A model generated the notes under the pieces. The model saw nothing but the letters and a program-made list of their open reading frames with translations. It ran no database searches and had not been told where the DNA came from. This document shows, one piece after another, positions 41,349 to 51,424 of a stretch of DNA of 64,000 nt (the stretch's first letter is position 1; every line of letters starts with the position of its first letter). Location of the stretch: NCBI GenBank assembly GCA_030527205.1, contig JAUNBG010000002.1, forward strand, positions 1-64,000, in the 5' to 3' direction. The position numbers and the translations under genes were made by a program. The stretch is from Planctomycetia bacterium. Its GTDB lineage: Bacteria; Planctomycetota; Planctomycetia; Pirellulales; Thermoguttaceae.

Positions 41349-41381
41349 AAAAAAACCGTCTGCCTTAAGAACAAACGGTTT
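41349..41381 (-). terminator. Rho-independent terminator of the 41494 gene
   Basis: On the minus strand AAACCGTTTG pairs with CAGACGGTTT (10 bp with one G-T pair, 9-base loop) followed by T residues. It lies about 113 bases after the stop codon of the leftward gene. Confidence 0.85.
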
Positions 41382-41493
41382 CGGATGGATATCGATGAAT
41401 TTGTTTGAAATTTCCCTGACCAAACGAAAGATAGCTGGCCCAAAAGGAGAAATCGAAAAACCTCAAATTCAAACTGAAAAAACAATCAAGGGT

Positions 41494-42861
41494 TTATTTT
41501 CCATAAGTCTGATTTAATTTGCTTGCCTGTTGAACATTTGTTGTCGGCAACGTCAACGGCTGCTGAACATAAACTTTCGTAACGGGCTGTTGAACATTAT
41601 TATTGGGAACAACAATCATTTGAACCGTCCCATTAGCTGTCTGAGCATTGCCATTATTGTTTGCAGGAACCATAATTTGCTTCGAGACAATCATATTTGG
41701 TTGTCGGATATTTATTTTCTGATTCATTTTTCCCGAGTCATTATAATTAACTGGTCGAATTTTATTGAACAATTCGTTCATTTGAGGTTGACTGGCAACT
41801 TGAACAATCTGATTTCGCTGCTGAACAGGAATCTGTTGCTTATAAATTCGAATGGTTGGTTGATTATTCATCGTTTGAGAAATCTGATTGGATTGCTCCA
41901 AATTGGGTAAAACAAGAATCGGATGATTGTCCATATTATCGGTTATTTGTAAACCTTGTTGAACGGGAGAACGAGCCGATTGCATTGCTTTTGCTTTATT
42001 GACCGGCATAACTTTTGTTTGACTCGGAATCGGTTGCATTTGTTGCGGAACCTGCTGTATATTTTGGCTGGAGCCCGCTGGAACATTAATCATTTGCGAC
42101 TGAACTGTTTGAGGAACAGAATTCTGTTTCTTAAATTGATTTTGCGGAATGTTTTGTCGAGTCCGCATTGCAACTTGTTGGGGAACGCGCCGATTTATTT
42201 TCGTTGTTGAATTCCGATCGTTAATGACATTGCTTGGAATTTCTTCATAATTTTGCAATTGATCTTGAGGAGCTGATATCTGTTGATTTTCAATCGCGCC
42301 GTTTTCAAAATCTGAGGTCATAATTTGATCGCCAGCATAATTGATTCCATTGTTATAATCAAAAGCCCCCGAGCAAGAACTGCAACCTTGACCTCCGCAA
42401 TAATCACAACCGACCCAATTTCCGCAACCGTCACAAGGGTCGCAATAAGCTCGTTTCGGTTTGGGAGCGCAACCGCAATCCGGATAAGTCCCGAAAGTCA
42501 GAAGATTGGCAACCCAATGAACCGGCGTTAATGCGACGTTGGCAATATCAGAAATAAGAGGAAAAACTCCATTAGAATTATATCCGCAATCTGAATAACA
42601 AGGATCAATACAATTGACATTGCAAGCATCCAAACAAGGATCTCCGCAATCTGAATAACAATTGTCGTTGGCAAACATTGAAAACGAAGCGTCGTAACCG
42701 TCGTTATCAATATAATAACTCCCAGATGAAATATTCATCCCTCCCCCAAGAGTATAAGACGGATTGGTCGATACATTTTGGGCAAACGTTTGCGAAAGCG
42801 TCATTCCGCTTATCAGAATCGCCAATTGAAATACAAGAGAGATTTTCAATAATCGTCTCAT
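41494..42861 (-). CDS. Secreted Cys-rich, Gln/Asn-rich protein
   Basis: With the ATG at 42861 the protein is 455 residues. A signal peptide (LKISLVFQLAILISGMTLSQ, cut near TFAQ) is followed by a cysteine cluster (about 60-160) with repeated CYSDCG, CDPCDGCGNW and CDYCGGQGCSSCSG units. The remaining 290 residues are extremely rich in Gln, Asn, Pro and Val. The cysteine part could be disulfide-linked on the surface and the rest is probably disordered. I do not recognise a family. GGAGAA precedes the ATG at 42861; the longer frame to 42897 is rejected. A strong terminator follows. Confidence 0.78.
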   Translation of the reverse strand: MRRLLKISLVFQLAILISGMTLSQTFAQNVSTNPSYTLGGGMNISSGSYYIDNDGYDASFSMFANDNCYSDCGDPCLDACNVNCIDPCYSDCGYNSNGVFPLISDIANVALTPVHWVANLLTFGTYPDCGCAPKPKRAYCDPCDGCGNWVGCDYCGGQGCSSCSGAFDYNNGINYAGDQIMTSDFENGAIENQQISAPQDQLQNYEEIPSNVINDRNSTTKINRRVPQQVAMRTRQNIPQNQFKKQNSVPQTVQSQMINVPAGSSQNIQQVPQQMQPIPSQTKVMPVNKAKAMQSARSPVQQGLQITDNMDNHPILVLPNLEQSNQISQTMNNQPTIRIYKQQIPVQQRNQIVQVASQPQMNELFNKIRPVNYNDSGKMNQKINIRQPNMIVSKQIMVPANNNGNAQTANGTVQMIVVPNNNVQQPVTKVYVQQPLTLPTTNVQQASKLNQTYGK

Positions 42862-43510
42862 TTTATTTTCTCCAATTTGATTAGATTGTATAAACAACTT
42901 AAATTTCGCATTTTACAAACCATTAAATTCTTTCTGCTGTTACCCAATCTATTAAAATGCCTGTTTTATCGAAATATTAAGTTGTTCTTGAAGAATAAGC
43001 CGTTTTTTTGATAAGTTTTCATAAAACAAACGGCTCTGTAACTAATCTCAATATCGGCCGGAATATTTTAAATATTCAGAAAATCCGGAATAATCATTAA
43101 AAATTAACACAAAATTGGATATTATTCATTTTTTTTGGAATGGGCATCTCCAAACCGATTCCTTTCTGATCGACAGAATTCGCCTTTATTGAAATTTTTC
43201 GCCGCAACTGGGTTTGCAAAGCATCTGAATCGGATTTTCAACAGGCTTGAATATAACGCCCTTGCGTTGTTGAAAGATTTGTATAAAATGAACTAATTCA
43301 GATTGCTGGGATTTCTCCGATTCTGCCGGTTATTGAACCAAACGACAGGTCGAATGAATGGAAAATTCATTATAATATTAATATTGATGAAATTGACATA
43401 TAAATATTAATATTGAGTAAAACAATACTTTTTTGTCTTTCTGAGGACTCATTCAAAAGAAATTCATAAGCGTATGCCAATAAGGTTCAGAAACATTCGG
43501 ATTTCATACA
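42862..43510. other. Divergent intergenic region upstream of valS
   Basis: The 649 bases contain a family B core (43233-43256) and a hairpin AGCCGTTT/AAACGGCT (42998-43035) of unknown role. I looked for a T-box upstream of valS and did not find its conserved stem or TGG-type motif. Confidence 0.5.
43233..43256 (+). repeat. Family B core upstream of valS
   Basis: GATTTTCAACAGGCTTGAAT then ATAA is a consensus-quality core, preceded by GGGTTTGCAAAGC. It points toward valS, 254 bases away. Confidence 0.8.
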
Positions 43511-46500
43511 ATGTCAACTCAAGAACAGCTTATCAATGAACTTCCTAAACAATATGATCATCAATCAGCGCAGGATCGCTGGTCCGCTTTTTGGGAAGAA
43601 AAAGGGTTCTTTCACAGTCAACCCAACGCATATAAAAAACCCTATACAATAGTAATTCCGCCGCCCAATGTAACCGGCGCTCTTCATTTGGGGCATGCGC
43701 TCAACGATACGCTTCAAGATATAATAATTCGAATGAAACGAATGCAGGGTTATGAAACGCTTTGGCTTCCGGGCGTTGATCATGCAGGAATCGCAACGCA
43801 GGCCATTGTCGAAAAGCGGCTTTTTGAGCAAGAGAAAAAGACGCGGCATGACATTGGTCGCGAAGCTCTCGTTCAGCGAATTTGGGCTTGGAAAGATCAA
43901 TATCAGCAACGAATCATCAAACAACTCAAGGCGATGGGTTGCAGTTGCGATTGGAATCGAACGCGGTTCACGCTCGACGAAGTTTGCGCGAAAGCGGTTC
44001 GTCATTTCTTTTTCAAACTTTTCAGCGCCGGTCTGATTTATCGCGGAAAACGACTCGTTAATTGGGATACGCATTTGCAAACGGCGGTCAGTGATGACGA
44101 AGTTTTTCATGAAACTTTGGCGGGCAATTTCTGGTATTTGCATTATCCGATCATTGATCCCCAGGAAGGGGAACCTGAATTTGTAACCGTTGCGACAACG
44201 CGTCCTGAAACAATGCTCGGCGATACAGCCGTTGCCGTTCATCCTTTTCCTCAGGACGAATTTGATCAAATTGAACAGGAACTTCGTCAGAAAATAGCGA
44301 ACGCTTCAGAAAAAGAACAAGCCGAGTTGCAAACCGAATTGGATGCTTTGTTGAAACGTCGAGAAGAAATATTGCCGCATCTGATACAATTGGCTCAAAT
44401 GGCAAAAGAAGGGCGAAAAGTTCGATTGCCTTTAATGAATCGGGAAATTCCGCTTGTCACCGATATTTGGGCCAAACCGGAATTGGGAACCGGTTGCGTC
44501 AAAATAACGCCCGCTCATGATCCCAACGATTATGAAGTTGGATTGCGTCAGAAATTGCCGATGATTAATCTGCTCAATCGGGACGGAACTTATAATGAGA
44601 ATGCGGGGAAATATGCCGGTTTGTCCGTTAAAAAAGTTCGTCAGGAAGTTATTGCCGATTTGGAAACCTTGGGGCTTTTGGTCAAAACGGAAGATCGTTC
44701 GATTGAAATTTCGATGTCTGATCGTTCCAAAACGCCCATCGAACCTTTTTTGAATGATCAATGGTTCGTCAAAATGGAAAAATTGGCGCAAACGGCAATG
44801 GACGCCGTTATCGACGGGAAAGTTGCCATTCATCCGTCTCGATACGCCAAAGGTTATTTGGATTGGTTGAGCGAAAAACGGGATTGGCCGATTGGACGCC
44901 AACTTTGGTGGGGACATCAAATTCCTATTTGGTATTGCAAAGGGGCAACCGAAGAAGAACTCCAAACCACATTTGCCGGTCGAAATGATATTGAATGGAA
45001 TTTTGACACAGAAAACCAGCAATGGTGGATCTGCTCCGAGGAAGAAAATCTTTCGGAAGACGCAGTTCCTGGTCGAAAATTGATTCGGGAAGAAGACGTT
45101 TTGGATACTTGGTTCAGTTCGGCGCTTTGGCCGCATTCAACGCTTGGTTGGCCAGACCAAACAGCGGAACTCGATTATTATTATCCGACCAATGTTTTGA
45201 TAACGAGTCGCGATATTATAACGCTTTGGGTTGCTCGAATGGTTTTGGCCGGTTATTTTAATACTGGGAATAAGCCTTTTGAAGACGTTTTCATTCATCC
45301 GAAAATTCTCGATAAATATGGCGAAGGAATGTCCAAATCGAAAGGAAACGGCGTTGATCCGATTTCTGTTATGGAAAAATTCGGAGCCGATTCGCTTCGT
45401 TTCGCTTTGGCCTATTTGACAACGGAAAGTCAAGATGTTCGTTTGCCCTTGGATTTTGAATGTCCTCATTGCGGAGCAACAGTCGAACAGACGAAAAAGA
45501 ATCGGACGCTGCCCAAAATAATTTGTCCGAAATGCAAAAAAGAATTTTCGACGCAATGGGCAGAAACGGAAGAAGACAAAGCGCTGCCGATTGCGCCGGT
45601 TGTTGGCGAACGTTTTGAAGTTGCCAGAAACTTCTGCAATAAACTTTGGAATGCGTCTCGATTCGTCATGATCAATTTGGAAGGATTTTCGCCGCGTTCG
45701 ATTTCGAATAACGAGCTTCTTTTAGAAGACCGTTGGATTTTAAGCCGTTTGGCAACGGTCACAAAAATTGCAACAGAATCTATTTCTTCTTTCAAATATT
45801 CAGAAGCGGCCCGAACGCTTTATGATTTCGCCTGGGATGAATTTTGCAGTTTTTATGTCGAAATGGTTAAATCCCGACTTTCAAATATGGAACAACGAAA
45901 CGTCGCTCAATCGATTTTGCTTCATGTTTTGGATTCGTTGATTCGTCTTTTGCATCCGATTATTCCGTTTGTAACAGAAGAGGTTTGGCAACGCTTGGCT
46001 CATTTTGCTCCGATTCGCGGATTGAATTCGGAAAAAGCCGTTGAAAGTATAACGATCGCGTCTTGGCCGGTTGCCGACGAACAGGCGATTAATGTTTCTA
46101 TTGAAGAACAATTTGCGCAATTTCAAGAGCTTTTGAGGGCTCTTCGGGAAATTCGATCGCGTCAGAACGTCCCTCCCAAAACAGAAATTCGTTTTTCTGT
46201 CCGTTGCGATGACGAATTATTCAAGCTTCTCAAACCAATGGAACCTTATTTCCGATCCATGGCGGGAGCGGTTGCGGAAAATTGGGGGAAAGATATTGTT
46301 CCGCCAATGCTTTCCGCAAATGTTGCGACTGCAAAAATGGAAGTTTTTGTCGATCTGGCCGATTTGATTGATCTTGATTCGGAAATTCTCAAAAAAGAAA
46401 AAGACCTTGAGAAACTTCTCAGCTTTATCAAGTCCAAAGATGCCAAATTACAAAGCGATTTTATTGTCAAAGCGCCGCCGCAAGTTGTCGAAAAAGAGCG

Positions 46501-46597
46501 TCAATCGCTTGATGAACTTCGCGCTCAATGGATGGCCAATACGCAAATGCTCGACGGGCTTCGAAGCGTCAAGAATTCCAGACAATCAAAAGAATAA
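43511..46597 (+). CDS. valS: Valyl-tRNA synthetase
   Basis: The 1028-residue protein has the HIGH-type motif PPNVTGALHLGHAL (about residues 50-63), the editing domain with TVATTRPETMLGDTAVAVHP, and the KMSKS-type motif as GMSKSKGNGVDP near residue 605. The anticodon-binding domain and C-terminal coiled-coil arm (from about 950) follow. It charges tRNA-Val and edits mischarged threonine. Two oddities are visible. A zinc-ribbon insertion with CPHCG and CPKCK pairs lies near residues 650-676, after KMSKS. The first Lys of KMSKS is Gly. An Asp/Glu/Lys-rich insertion also sits in the editing domain (near 255-290). A family A element follows the stop by 20 bases. Confidence 0.97.
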   Translation: MSTQEQLINELPKQYDHQSAQDRWSAFWEEKGFFHSQPNAYKKPYTIVIPPPNVTGALHLGHALNDTLQDIIIRMKRMQGYETLWLPGVDHAGIATQAIVEKRLFEQEKKTRHDIGREALVQRIWAWKDQYQQRIIKQLKAMGCSCDWNRTRFTLDEVCAKAVRHFFFKLFSAGLIYRGKRLVNWDTHLQTAVSDDEVFHETLAGNFWYLHYPIIDPQEGEPEFVTVATTRPETMLGDTAVAVHPFPQDEFDQIEQELRQKIANASEKEQAELQTELDALLKRREEILPHLIQLAQMAKEGRKVRLPLMNREIPLVTDIWAKPELGTGCVKITPAHDPNDYEVGLRQKLPMINLLNRDGTYNENAGKYAGLSVKKVRQEVIADLETLGLLVKTEDRSIEISMSDRSKTPIEPFLNDQWFVKMEKLAQTAMDAVIDGKVAIHPSRYAKGYLDWLSEKRDWPIGRQLWWGHQIPIWYCKGATEEELQTTFAGRNDIEWNFDTENQQWWICSEEENLSEDAVPGRKLIREEDVLDTWFSSALWPHSTLGWPDQTAELDYYYPTNVLITSRDIITLWVARMVLAGYFNTGNKPFEDVFIHPKILDKYGEGMSKSKGNGVDPISVMEKFGADSLRFALAYLTTESQDVRLPLDFECPHCGATVEQTKKNRTLPKIICPKCKKEFSTQWAETEEDKALPIAPVVGERFEVARNFCNKLWNASRFVMINLEGFSPRSISNNELLLEDRWILSRLATVTKIATESISSFKYSEAARTLYDFAWDEFCSFYVEMVKSRLSNMEQRNVAQSILLHVLDSLIRLLHPIIPFVTEEVWQRLAHFAPIRGLNSEKAVESITIASWPVADEQAINVSIEEQFAQFQELLRALREIRSRQNVPPKTEIRFSVRCDDELFKLLKPMEPYFRSMAGAVAENWGKDIVPPMLSANVATAKMEVFVDLADLIDLDSEILKKEKDLEKLLSFIKSKDAKLQSDFIVKAPPQVVEKERQSLDELRAQWMANTQMLDGLRSVKNSRQSKE

Positions 46598-47525
46598 AGG
46601 TTGGGACAGTCTAAAAGGAAGTTCTAAAAACTTGTTTTTACAATAAACTCAATTCTGAAAACGTCGCGAAAACCATTTCCTGCGGACGAGACGTTCGCGC
46701 TTCTAAGGGGTTTTTAGAACTTCCTAAAAATATAAAAACGCTCAAACTTCATTATTCGCCAATCAAGACGTCTGGCTGTCCAATTGAAGCAGGAACCTTT
46801 GCGTTCTGGATTCAGACTTTTTTCTGCTGTTTTTCTCAAAACAAAAATGCGCCAAACAAAAGACAGGCAATATGCGCAAGCTTTTATGATCTCAAAAACT
46901 ATTCCAGCCAGCAAAACCCTTCTGATTACAAAAACTTTTCCGATTTTACAAACTTTTCCGAAAGAAATATCTGCTCTTGGTCGAAAATAAAAGAAGGAAG
47001 ATGTTTTAGTAAATTTTACTGATTTTCTTAAAACGGTTTTCCTTTGCGAACTCCAATTCTCTGTTTGATCTTGACAGAGAAGTCATCAGAGACTTGAATT
47101 CGCAGACTTATCAAAATTGGATAACAGATGAACTCATCGAAAACTCAAATGAATGTCAGGTCTTTTCCAACAACCCTGGATTCCTTTGAGCAAAAACGTT
47201 TTGAGGCCATTCGTTTCATTTTCAAACTTCGTTCTGCTCTCCGTTTTTCAAAGTTTGGCTTGCTGATCGACAAAGTTTACTTCGTCAAATTTGAGTTAAC
47301 TCAAGCGTCATGCAAATCCCAGATTGCTGAAATTCGCAAGTTCAGTAACGTCAAGCGAATCAAGAAAAGGCGAAGCCTGTTCGCGCAAACCGGATTCGTC
47401 ATAATCTCCTTGAATTGAAAAAGCGATTTGGCCTTCAGTTTGATTCCTTATTAAAAATAGATTGTTCATTTGTTTTTCAACTAATAAAATCTTATCAAAG
47501 CAGAGAAAAGTTAAAGGCGTAAATC
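46598..47525. other. 928-base intergenic region after valS
   Basis: It holds family A copy 5 (46617-46724). The remaining 800 bases have short frames (46784-46990, 47128-47418), rich in Phe, Lys and Ser, with no ribosome binding site I trust and no recognisable family, so I leave them uncalled. This is the longest stretch without a gene. Confidence 0.5.
46617..46724 (+). repeat. Family A element, copy 5
   Basis: It starts GGAAGTTCTAAAAACTTG and ends GGGTTTTTAGAACTTCC. The interior has GTCGCGAAAACC and TGCGGACGAGACGTTCGCGC. It begins 20 bases after the valS stop and could form the 3' end of the valS transcript. Confidence 0.92.
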
Positions 47526-49445
47526 ATGAACGCAAAGAGGAATTACAGATATATCGGAAACCAGATATATCACAGTCTTCTGTTTCCATTGCAATCGCTA
47601 TGGAATCTCGTTTTTGACGTTAATGGATCAGCATTGAGAAACAAAATCGAAAAGAATCTTTCTTCTGATTCCAACCAGGAAAATAATTTGACCAAAAGAT
47701 ATTTCGCTGGTTTTCAACCGATTTTGTTCGGTCTTGTCATTGGATTCATTTTTTTGGGAAATGGTCTGGTTCAAAATATTTTTGCAACAGATCATTCATC
47801 GGAAACTTCCTGGACAACGCCGACAGGCGAAAAAATCAAACAAATTGGAATAGATGATTCCGAAGAAACCGAACCGCTTCCATTGAACGCATTCAAAAAT
47901 AAAACAACGGAATTTACGATTTCAACAAGCGAAATCGAAAAACCGCCTATTTTATTGGTTCAAGGGACGCAAAACCTTTCCAAATCAAGTCAAGCCGAGA
48001 TTCCTCAATTTCTTCCTGTTTCTCCCGTTTCTCCTGTTCCAACAGAGTTACCGAATCAGAATTTGACTTCTTCAGCAAATCAAAAGTCTGTTGCGACTTT
48101 GCAAGAAACGTCCAATCAATTAGAAGAGCAAACATTGCCGAGCGGAGTTATTGCCCCTGAAGACGTTTTGTCTGAAACGGATTTACAGAAAGAATTCGAT
48201 GACTCGATCGTTTTGCCTGACGGCTCAACCGTTCCGTTGAAGACAAATAATCCGTTGATTTTTGATCCGTTGCAAACTCAATCGGCATTACCGAATCCGT
48301 CCAACCAAAAATCGAACAAAGGAATCGCGGCGCCATTCCAACAATCCAATCAACTTCCAACAATCCCCAATATTCAAACTCAACAGCAACCCCCGCTGAC
48401 ATCGAATAACGTTCGTCATTCAGGAACCTTCAGTAATATCGGCAATCTCGGAACTCGATTGGAAGACGGCTCGATGGTTGGCAATCCTTATGCTCTGCCA
48501 GGTTCGCAAGATTATCAGCCCTCGTTTTTATATGGGGGTCAACAAAATGAAATACCAACAGGAATGCCGCCAGTTGAAGTTTATGGACAGGATATGAATG
48601 GCAATCCGAGTTATTATTGTCAATCCCAATTATTTCAGAAATTGCGCTGGACGCTTCAAAATACAACATTTGATTTTGGCGTTCTCGGATTTCGCAATCC
48701 ATTGGATTTAAATAATACAGGAAATTTCGGCGTTGATATTGCAGTCAACTGGTCGACGCCTCAACGATTTCTTATGGGCTTAACCGCTCAAGGGGGCGGA
48801 CGCCTGACTCAAACAGCTCTTAACGGCTATTCCGAAACAAACGGGTTTGATTATGATGACGCCCGAACTCAATTATTTTGGACAAGCGGATTATTTTATC
48901 GAAATCCGATGAGTCCCTGGCAATTTGGGGCGGTTTATGATTCCTTAAACGATACCTATTATCGAAAATATACATTGGGTCAAGCTCGTTTAGAAATCTC
49001 GCGTCGTTTTAACGGAACAACAGACATCGGTTTTCGAGGGGCATTTCGCGTTCATGACGAATTGGTTAATTTATGGCGAGTTAATTCGGAAACCTATATT
49101 AAAGACAAAGCTCAAGTAACGTCCTATTATACAGGATTCATCCGCAAATATTTCGAGGCCGGCGGCGAAGGAATGCTCTTCGGCGGCGTTACCGAATGGA
49201 GCGAAGGTCTTGTCGGCGGACAGATTGAGATTCCGATCAATGATCATATGACCCTTAAGAACTCGTTTACTTATGTCTTTGCGAATGATCGCAATGTTAA
49301 TGATTTGGATGAACAAACCTGGAACGTTTCCGCCGGAATAACAATTTATTTGGGCGGGAACAGTCGAAAAAGTATGAGAAACCCATTGCGTCCAATGTTC
49401 GATGTTGCTGATAATGGAACATTTTTACAAAATTTCCAACGATAA
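47526..49445 (+). CDS. Putative outer-membrane beta-barrel protein (DUF6666-like, tentative)
   Basis: The 639-residue protein has a long N-terminal region with a hydrophobic segment (FQPILFGLVIGFIFLGNGLV, about residues 63-83), a low-complexity Thr/Gln/Pro/Asn-rich stretch to about 340, and a C-terminal domain with alternating aromatic strands: FDFGVLGFRNPLDLNNTGNF, QLFWTSGLFYRNPMSPWQFG and AGITIYLGG. The pattern and the ending PMFDVADNGTFL resemble a planctomycete family (DUF6666, number from memory) likely to form an outer-membrane barrel. The N-terminal 60 residues before the hydrophobic helix are unusually long for a signal peptide. A terminator lies 230 bases downstream. Confidence 0.75.
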   Translation: MNAKRNYRYIGNQIYHSLLFPLQSLWNLVFDVNGSALRNKIEKNLSSDSNQENNLTKRYFAGFQPILFGLVIGFIFLGNGLVQNIFATDHSSETSWTTPTGEKIKQIGIDDSEETEPLPLNAFKNKTTEFTISTSEIEKPPILLVQGTQNLSKSSQAEIPQFLPVSPVSPVPTELPNQNLTSSANQKSVATLQETSNQLEEQTLPSGVIAPEDVLSETDLQKEFDDSIVLPDGSTVPLKTNNPLIFDPLQTQSALPNPSNQKSNKGIAAPFQQSNQLPTIPNIQTQQQPPLTSNNVRHSGTFSNIGNLGTRLEDGSMVGNPYALPGSQDYQPSFLYGGQQNEIPTGMPPVEVYGQDMNGNPSYYCQSQLFQKLRWTLQNTTFDFGVLGFRNPLDLNNTGNFGVDIAVNWSTPQRFLMGLTAQGGGRLTQTALNGYSETNGFDYDDARTQLFWTSGLFYRNPMSPWQFGAVYDSLNDTYYRKYTLGQARLEISRRFNGTTDIGFRGAFRVHDELVNLWRVNSETYIKDKAQVTSYYTGFIRKYFEAGGEGMLFGGVTEWSEGLVGGQIEIPINDHMTLKNSFTYVFANDRNVNDLDEQTWNVSAGITIYLGGNSRKSMRNPLRPMFDVADNGTFLQNFQR

Positions 49446-49449
49446 AGAT

Positions 49450-49607
49450 CGGATAGCTCAACCTGTTAAAACCTGTTCGTCAGACTTTCCGAGTCTTGTC
49501 GTTATCTGGATGAATGCCAAACCTGAATAGTTATCCGCCTGCGTTGCCCGGCTAGACGAACTCGATAATCCGGAGTTTTGTAACAGGTTTGAAAATTGAG
49601 CTCTCCG
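49450..49607. repeat. 158-bp inverted-repeat element (type C)
   Basis: The left end CGGATAGCTCAACCTGTTAA and the right end read in reverse (CGGAGAGCTCAATTTTCAAA) share CGGAxAGCTCAA, and a further AAACCTGTT matches just inside. No second copy was seen in the window. It starts five bases after the stop codon of the preceding gene. Confidence 0.65.
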
Positions 49608-49671
49608 ATTTCGGAAAACTTTAACCCATAACAAACAAAAACGCTTTCTCTTTGATTTTCTCTGCGCTGAA

Positions 49672-49703
49672 ACGGAACGGATTTTATTCGTTCTGTTTTT
49701 TTT
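49672..49703 (+). terminator. Rho-independent terminator after the 47526 gene
   Basis: ACGGAACG pairs with CGTTCTGT (8 bp including one G-T pair, 9-base loop) and is followed by eight T residues. Confidence 0.8.
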
Positions 49704-49810
49704 CGGAAAGTTCATTCATCAAAAATCCGTTCATCTCAAACCTTTTGAAGAAAATAAACAGACCTTCCAAGTTTCTTTCGCCTTCAAAAAAAGAGAATAT
49801 TGAAAACAAT

Positions 49811-51424
49811 TTATAAAGAAGTCAAAGGCAACAGACGGCTCAAAACTAAAACGATGAACAACCCCGAAAAACCAATAAGGGCAATCCCCAACGTCCAGGA
49901 TTTTAAAGAATCTGTTTCGGAAATGCCGCTCATTCGAGAAAAAACGCAAAATCCGCTATCATTCATCCAACTTGTAACGCAAGAACCTATTCCGATTGTT
50001 AAAGCCAGATAAACAGGATGAAACCCGAGTATCGCCGCAGAAAGGTTTAAGGACGCAAAAATGTTCGCCGTTGTTATCATTGCCGTTGTACTCGAGCCTT
50101 GCGCCGTTTTCATCATCGAAGCAACAGAAAAGGCAACAATCAGAATCAATGAACCGGACAACATATTGTCGGTCATAAAAACGGTTTCGATTCTTTCGCC
50201 AATTCCCGACTCCCGAAGCATTGCGCCAAATGCGCCGCCTGCCGCTGTTATCAAAATGATAACTCCGGCGCTTGACAACGCTTCTTCCAAACTTTTTTCC
50301 AATTCTCTTAAGGAAATTTTTCTTGTCGATTTATAAACCCAAATCGCAATAATAGCTGCAAGAATCAAAGCCATTTGCGGATCGCCTATTAATTGAATCC
50401 ATTGATATATCGTTTGACCTTGAGAGGATTCAATCGTTTTTCCTGATTGCGTTATCGAATTAACAATTGAAGCGCCCGCAATAAAAAGAACCGGCAATAA
50501 TATCGGCAATATGGACGCCCAAAATCCCGGATATGATTCCTGATTTTCCGAGAAAAAAACTGTTTCCGAAAAAGGGGTTGTTTCTGAAAAACAGTCCGTT
50601 TCGTCTTGTTTCTCTTGAGATTTCAACGGCTCTTTATTGGCTGAAGAAAGAGAATCGTCTTCGGATGAGTTGGAATCAATTGCGTTCGAACAATTCAGAC
50701 AACTCAATTCTTTTTGTCCCGACAAATCCGTTTTCTGATCTTCATTTTCAGATAAAAACAAATCGGGCATTTGGCGAATTATTGGATTTGGATTCAATCG
50801 GTTCATTAACGCTGCGATTAACAAAGCAATTGGAACCAACAGAGCGCCAACCAATAACCCGATCAAGATCATTGTTCCTATTGGAATATTTAAGGTTTCC
50901 GCAACAACAAGAGGTCCCGGCGTCGGAGGAATCATTGTATGCGAAATCATCGCGCCAAAACCAATCGCCAAAAGATAAAGCAAATAATTTTTGCGCGTTC
51001 TTCGATAAACGGACTTGGCTAAAGGCAAAAGAAGATAAAACGTCGCGTCATAAAAAACAGGAATTGACAAAACAAATCCGCCGCCCATTAACGCCGTTGG
51101 AATTCTTTTTTCTCCAAACAAACGACAAATCGATTGAACAATTCGATCGGCTGCTCGACTTTCGGTCATTGCTTTACCGATTATTGTTCCCATAACGATT
51201 AAAATACCAATTTTCCCCGCCATCGTTCCAAAGGCGTCCGTAACCCGGCTGATTTTTAAAATAAACGATCCGTCTTCATTTGTTACAGAAAGAAAACTGA
51301 CAACAAATGCCGCCGTTATCAAGGCAAAAAATGCGTTCGCCCGCAAAAGAATAATCATTCCAATGACAAGAAACAATCCAACAAACAGAATAAAAAAAGG
51401 ATCATGAATTATGGAAATAAACAT
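49811..51424 (-). CDS. GntP family gluconate:proton symporter-like permease
   Basis: With the ATG at 51424 the protein is 537 residues and begins MFISIIHDPFFILFVGLFLV. About twelve membrane helices are visible, with the family blocks MGTIIGKAMTESRAADRIVQ, SIPVFYDATFYLLLPLAKSV and HTMIPPTPGPLVVAETL. GntP permeases import gluconate or related sugar acids across the inner membrane with protons. A Ser/Glu/Gln-rich cytoplasmic insertion of about 75 residues near 240-315 is unusual. No sugar-acid catabolic genes are adjacent, so the substrate is unknown. The longer frame to 51514 is rejected, since the extension is not hydrophobic and has no ribosome binding site. Confidence 0.93.
   Translation of the reverse strand: MFISIIHDPFFILFVGLFLVIGMIILLRANAFFALITAAFVVSFLSVTNEDGSFILKISRVTDAFGTMAGKIGILIVMGTIIGKAMTESRAADRIVQSICRLFGEKRIPTALMGGGFVLSIPVFYDATFYLLLPLAKSVYRRTRKNYLLYLLAIGFGAMISHTMIPPTPGPLVVAETLNIPIGTMILIGLLVGALLVPIALLIAALMNRLNPNPIIRQMPDLFLSENEDQKTDLSGQKELSCLNCSNAIDSNSSEDDSLSSANKEPLKSQEKQDETDCFSETTPFSETVFFSENQESYPGFWASILPILLPVLFIAGASIVNSITQSGKTIESSQGQTIYQWIQLIGDPQMALILAAIIAIWVYKSTRKISLRELEKSLEEALSSAGVIILITAAGGAFGAMLRESGIGERIETVFMTDNMLSGSLILIVAFSVASMMKTAQGSSTTAMITTANIFASLNLSAAILGFHPVYLALTIGIGSCVTSWMNDSGFCVFSRMSGISETDSLKSWTLGIALIGFSGLFIVLVLSRLLPLTSL

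Larger units (their letters stand above)
40901..41493. other. Intergenic region with family A element and terminator
   Basis: The 593 bases contain family A copy 4 (41173-41279) and the leftward terminator 41349-41381. I see no gene. Confidence 0.6.

Noticed and set aside
42862-43510. T-box leader upstream of valS
   Set aside because: I could not find the T-box conserved sequence or the antiterminator; the hairpin present faces the wrong way for a valS terminator.
47128-47418. 96-residue frame between valS and the 47526 gene
   Set aside because: It has an ATG but no ribosome binding site and no recognisable pattern; the whole spacer looks like decayed non-coding DNA. A weak possibility remains.
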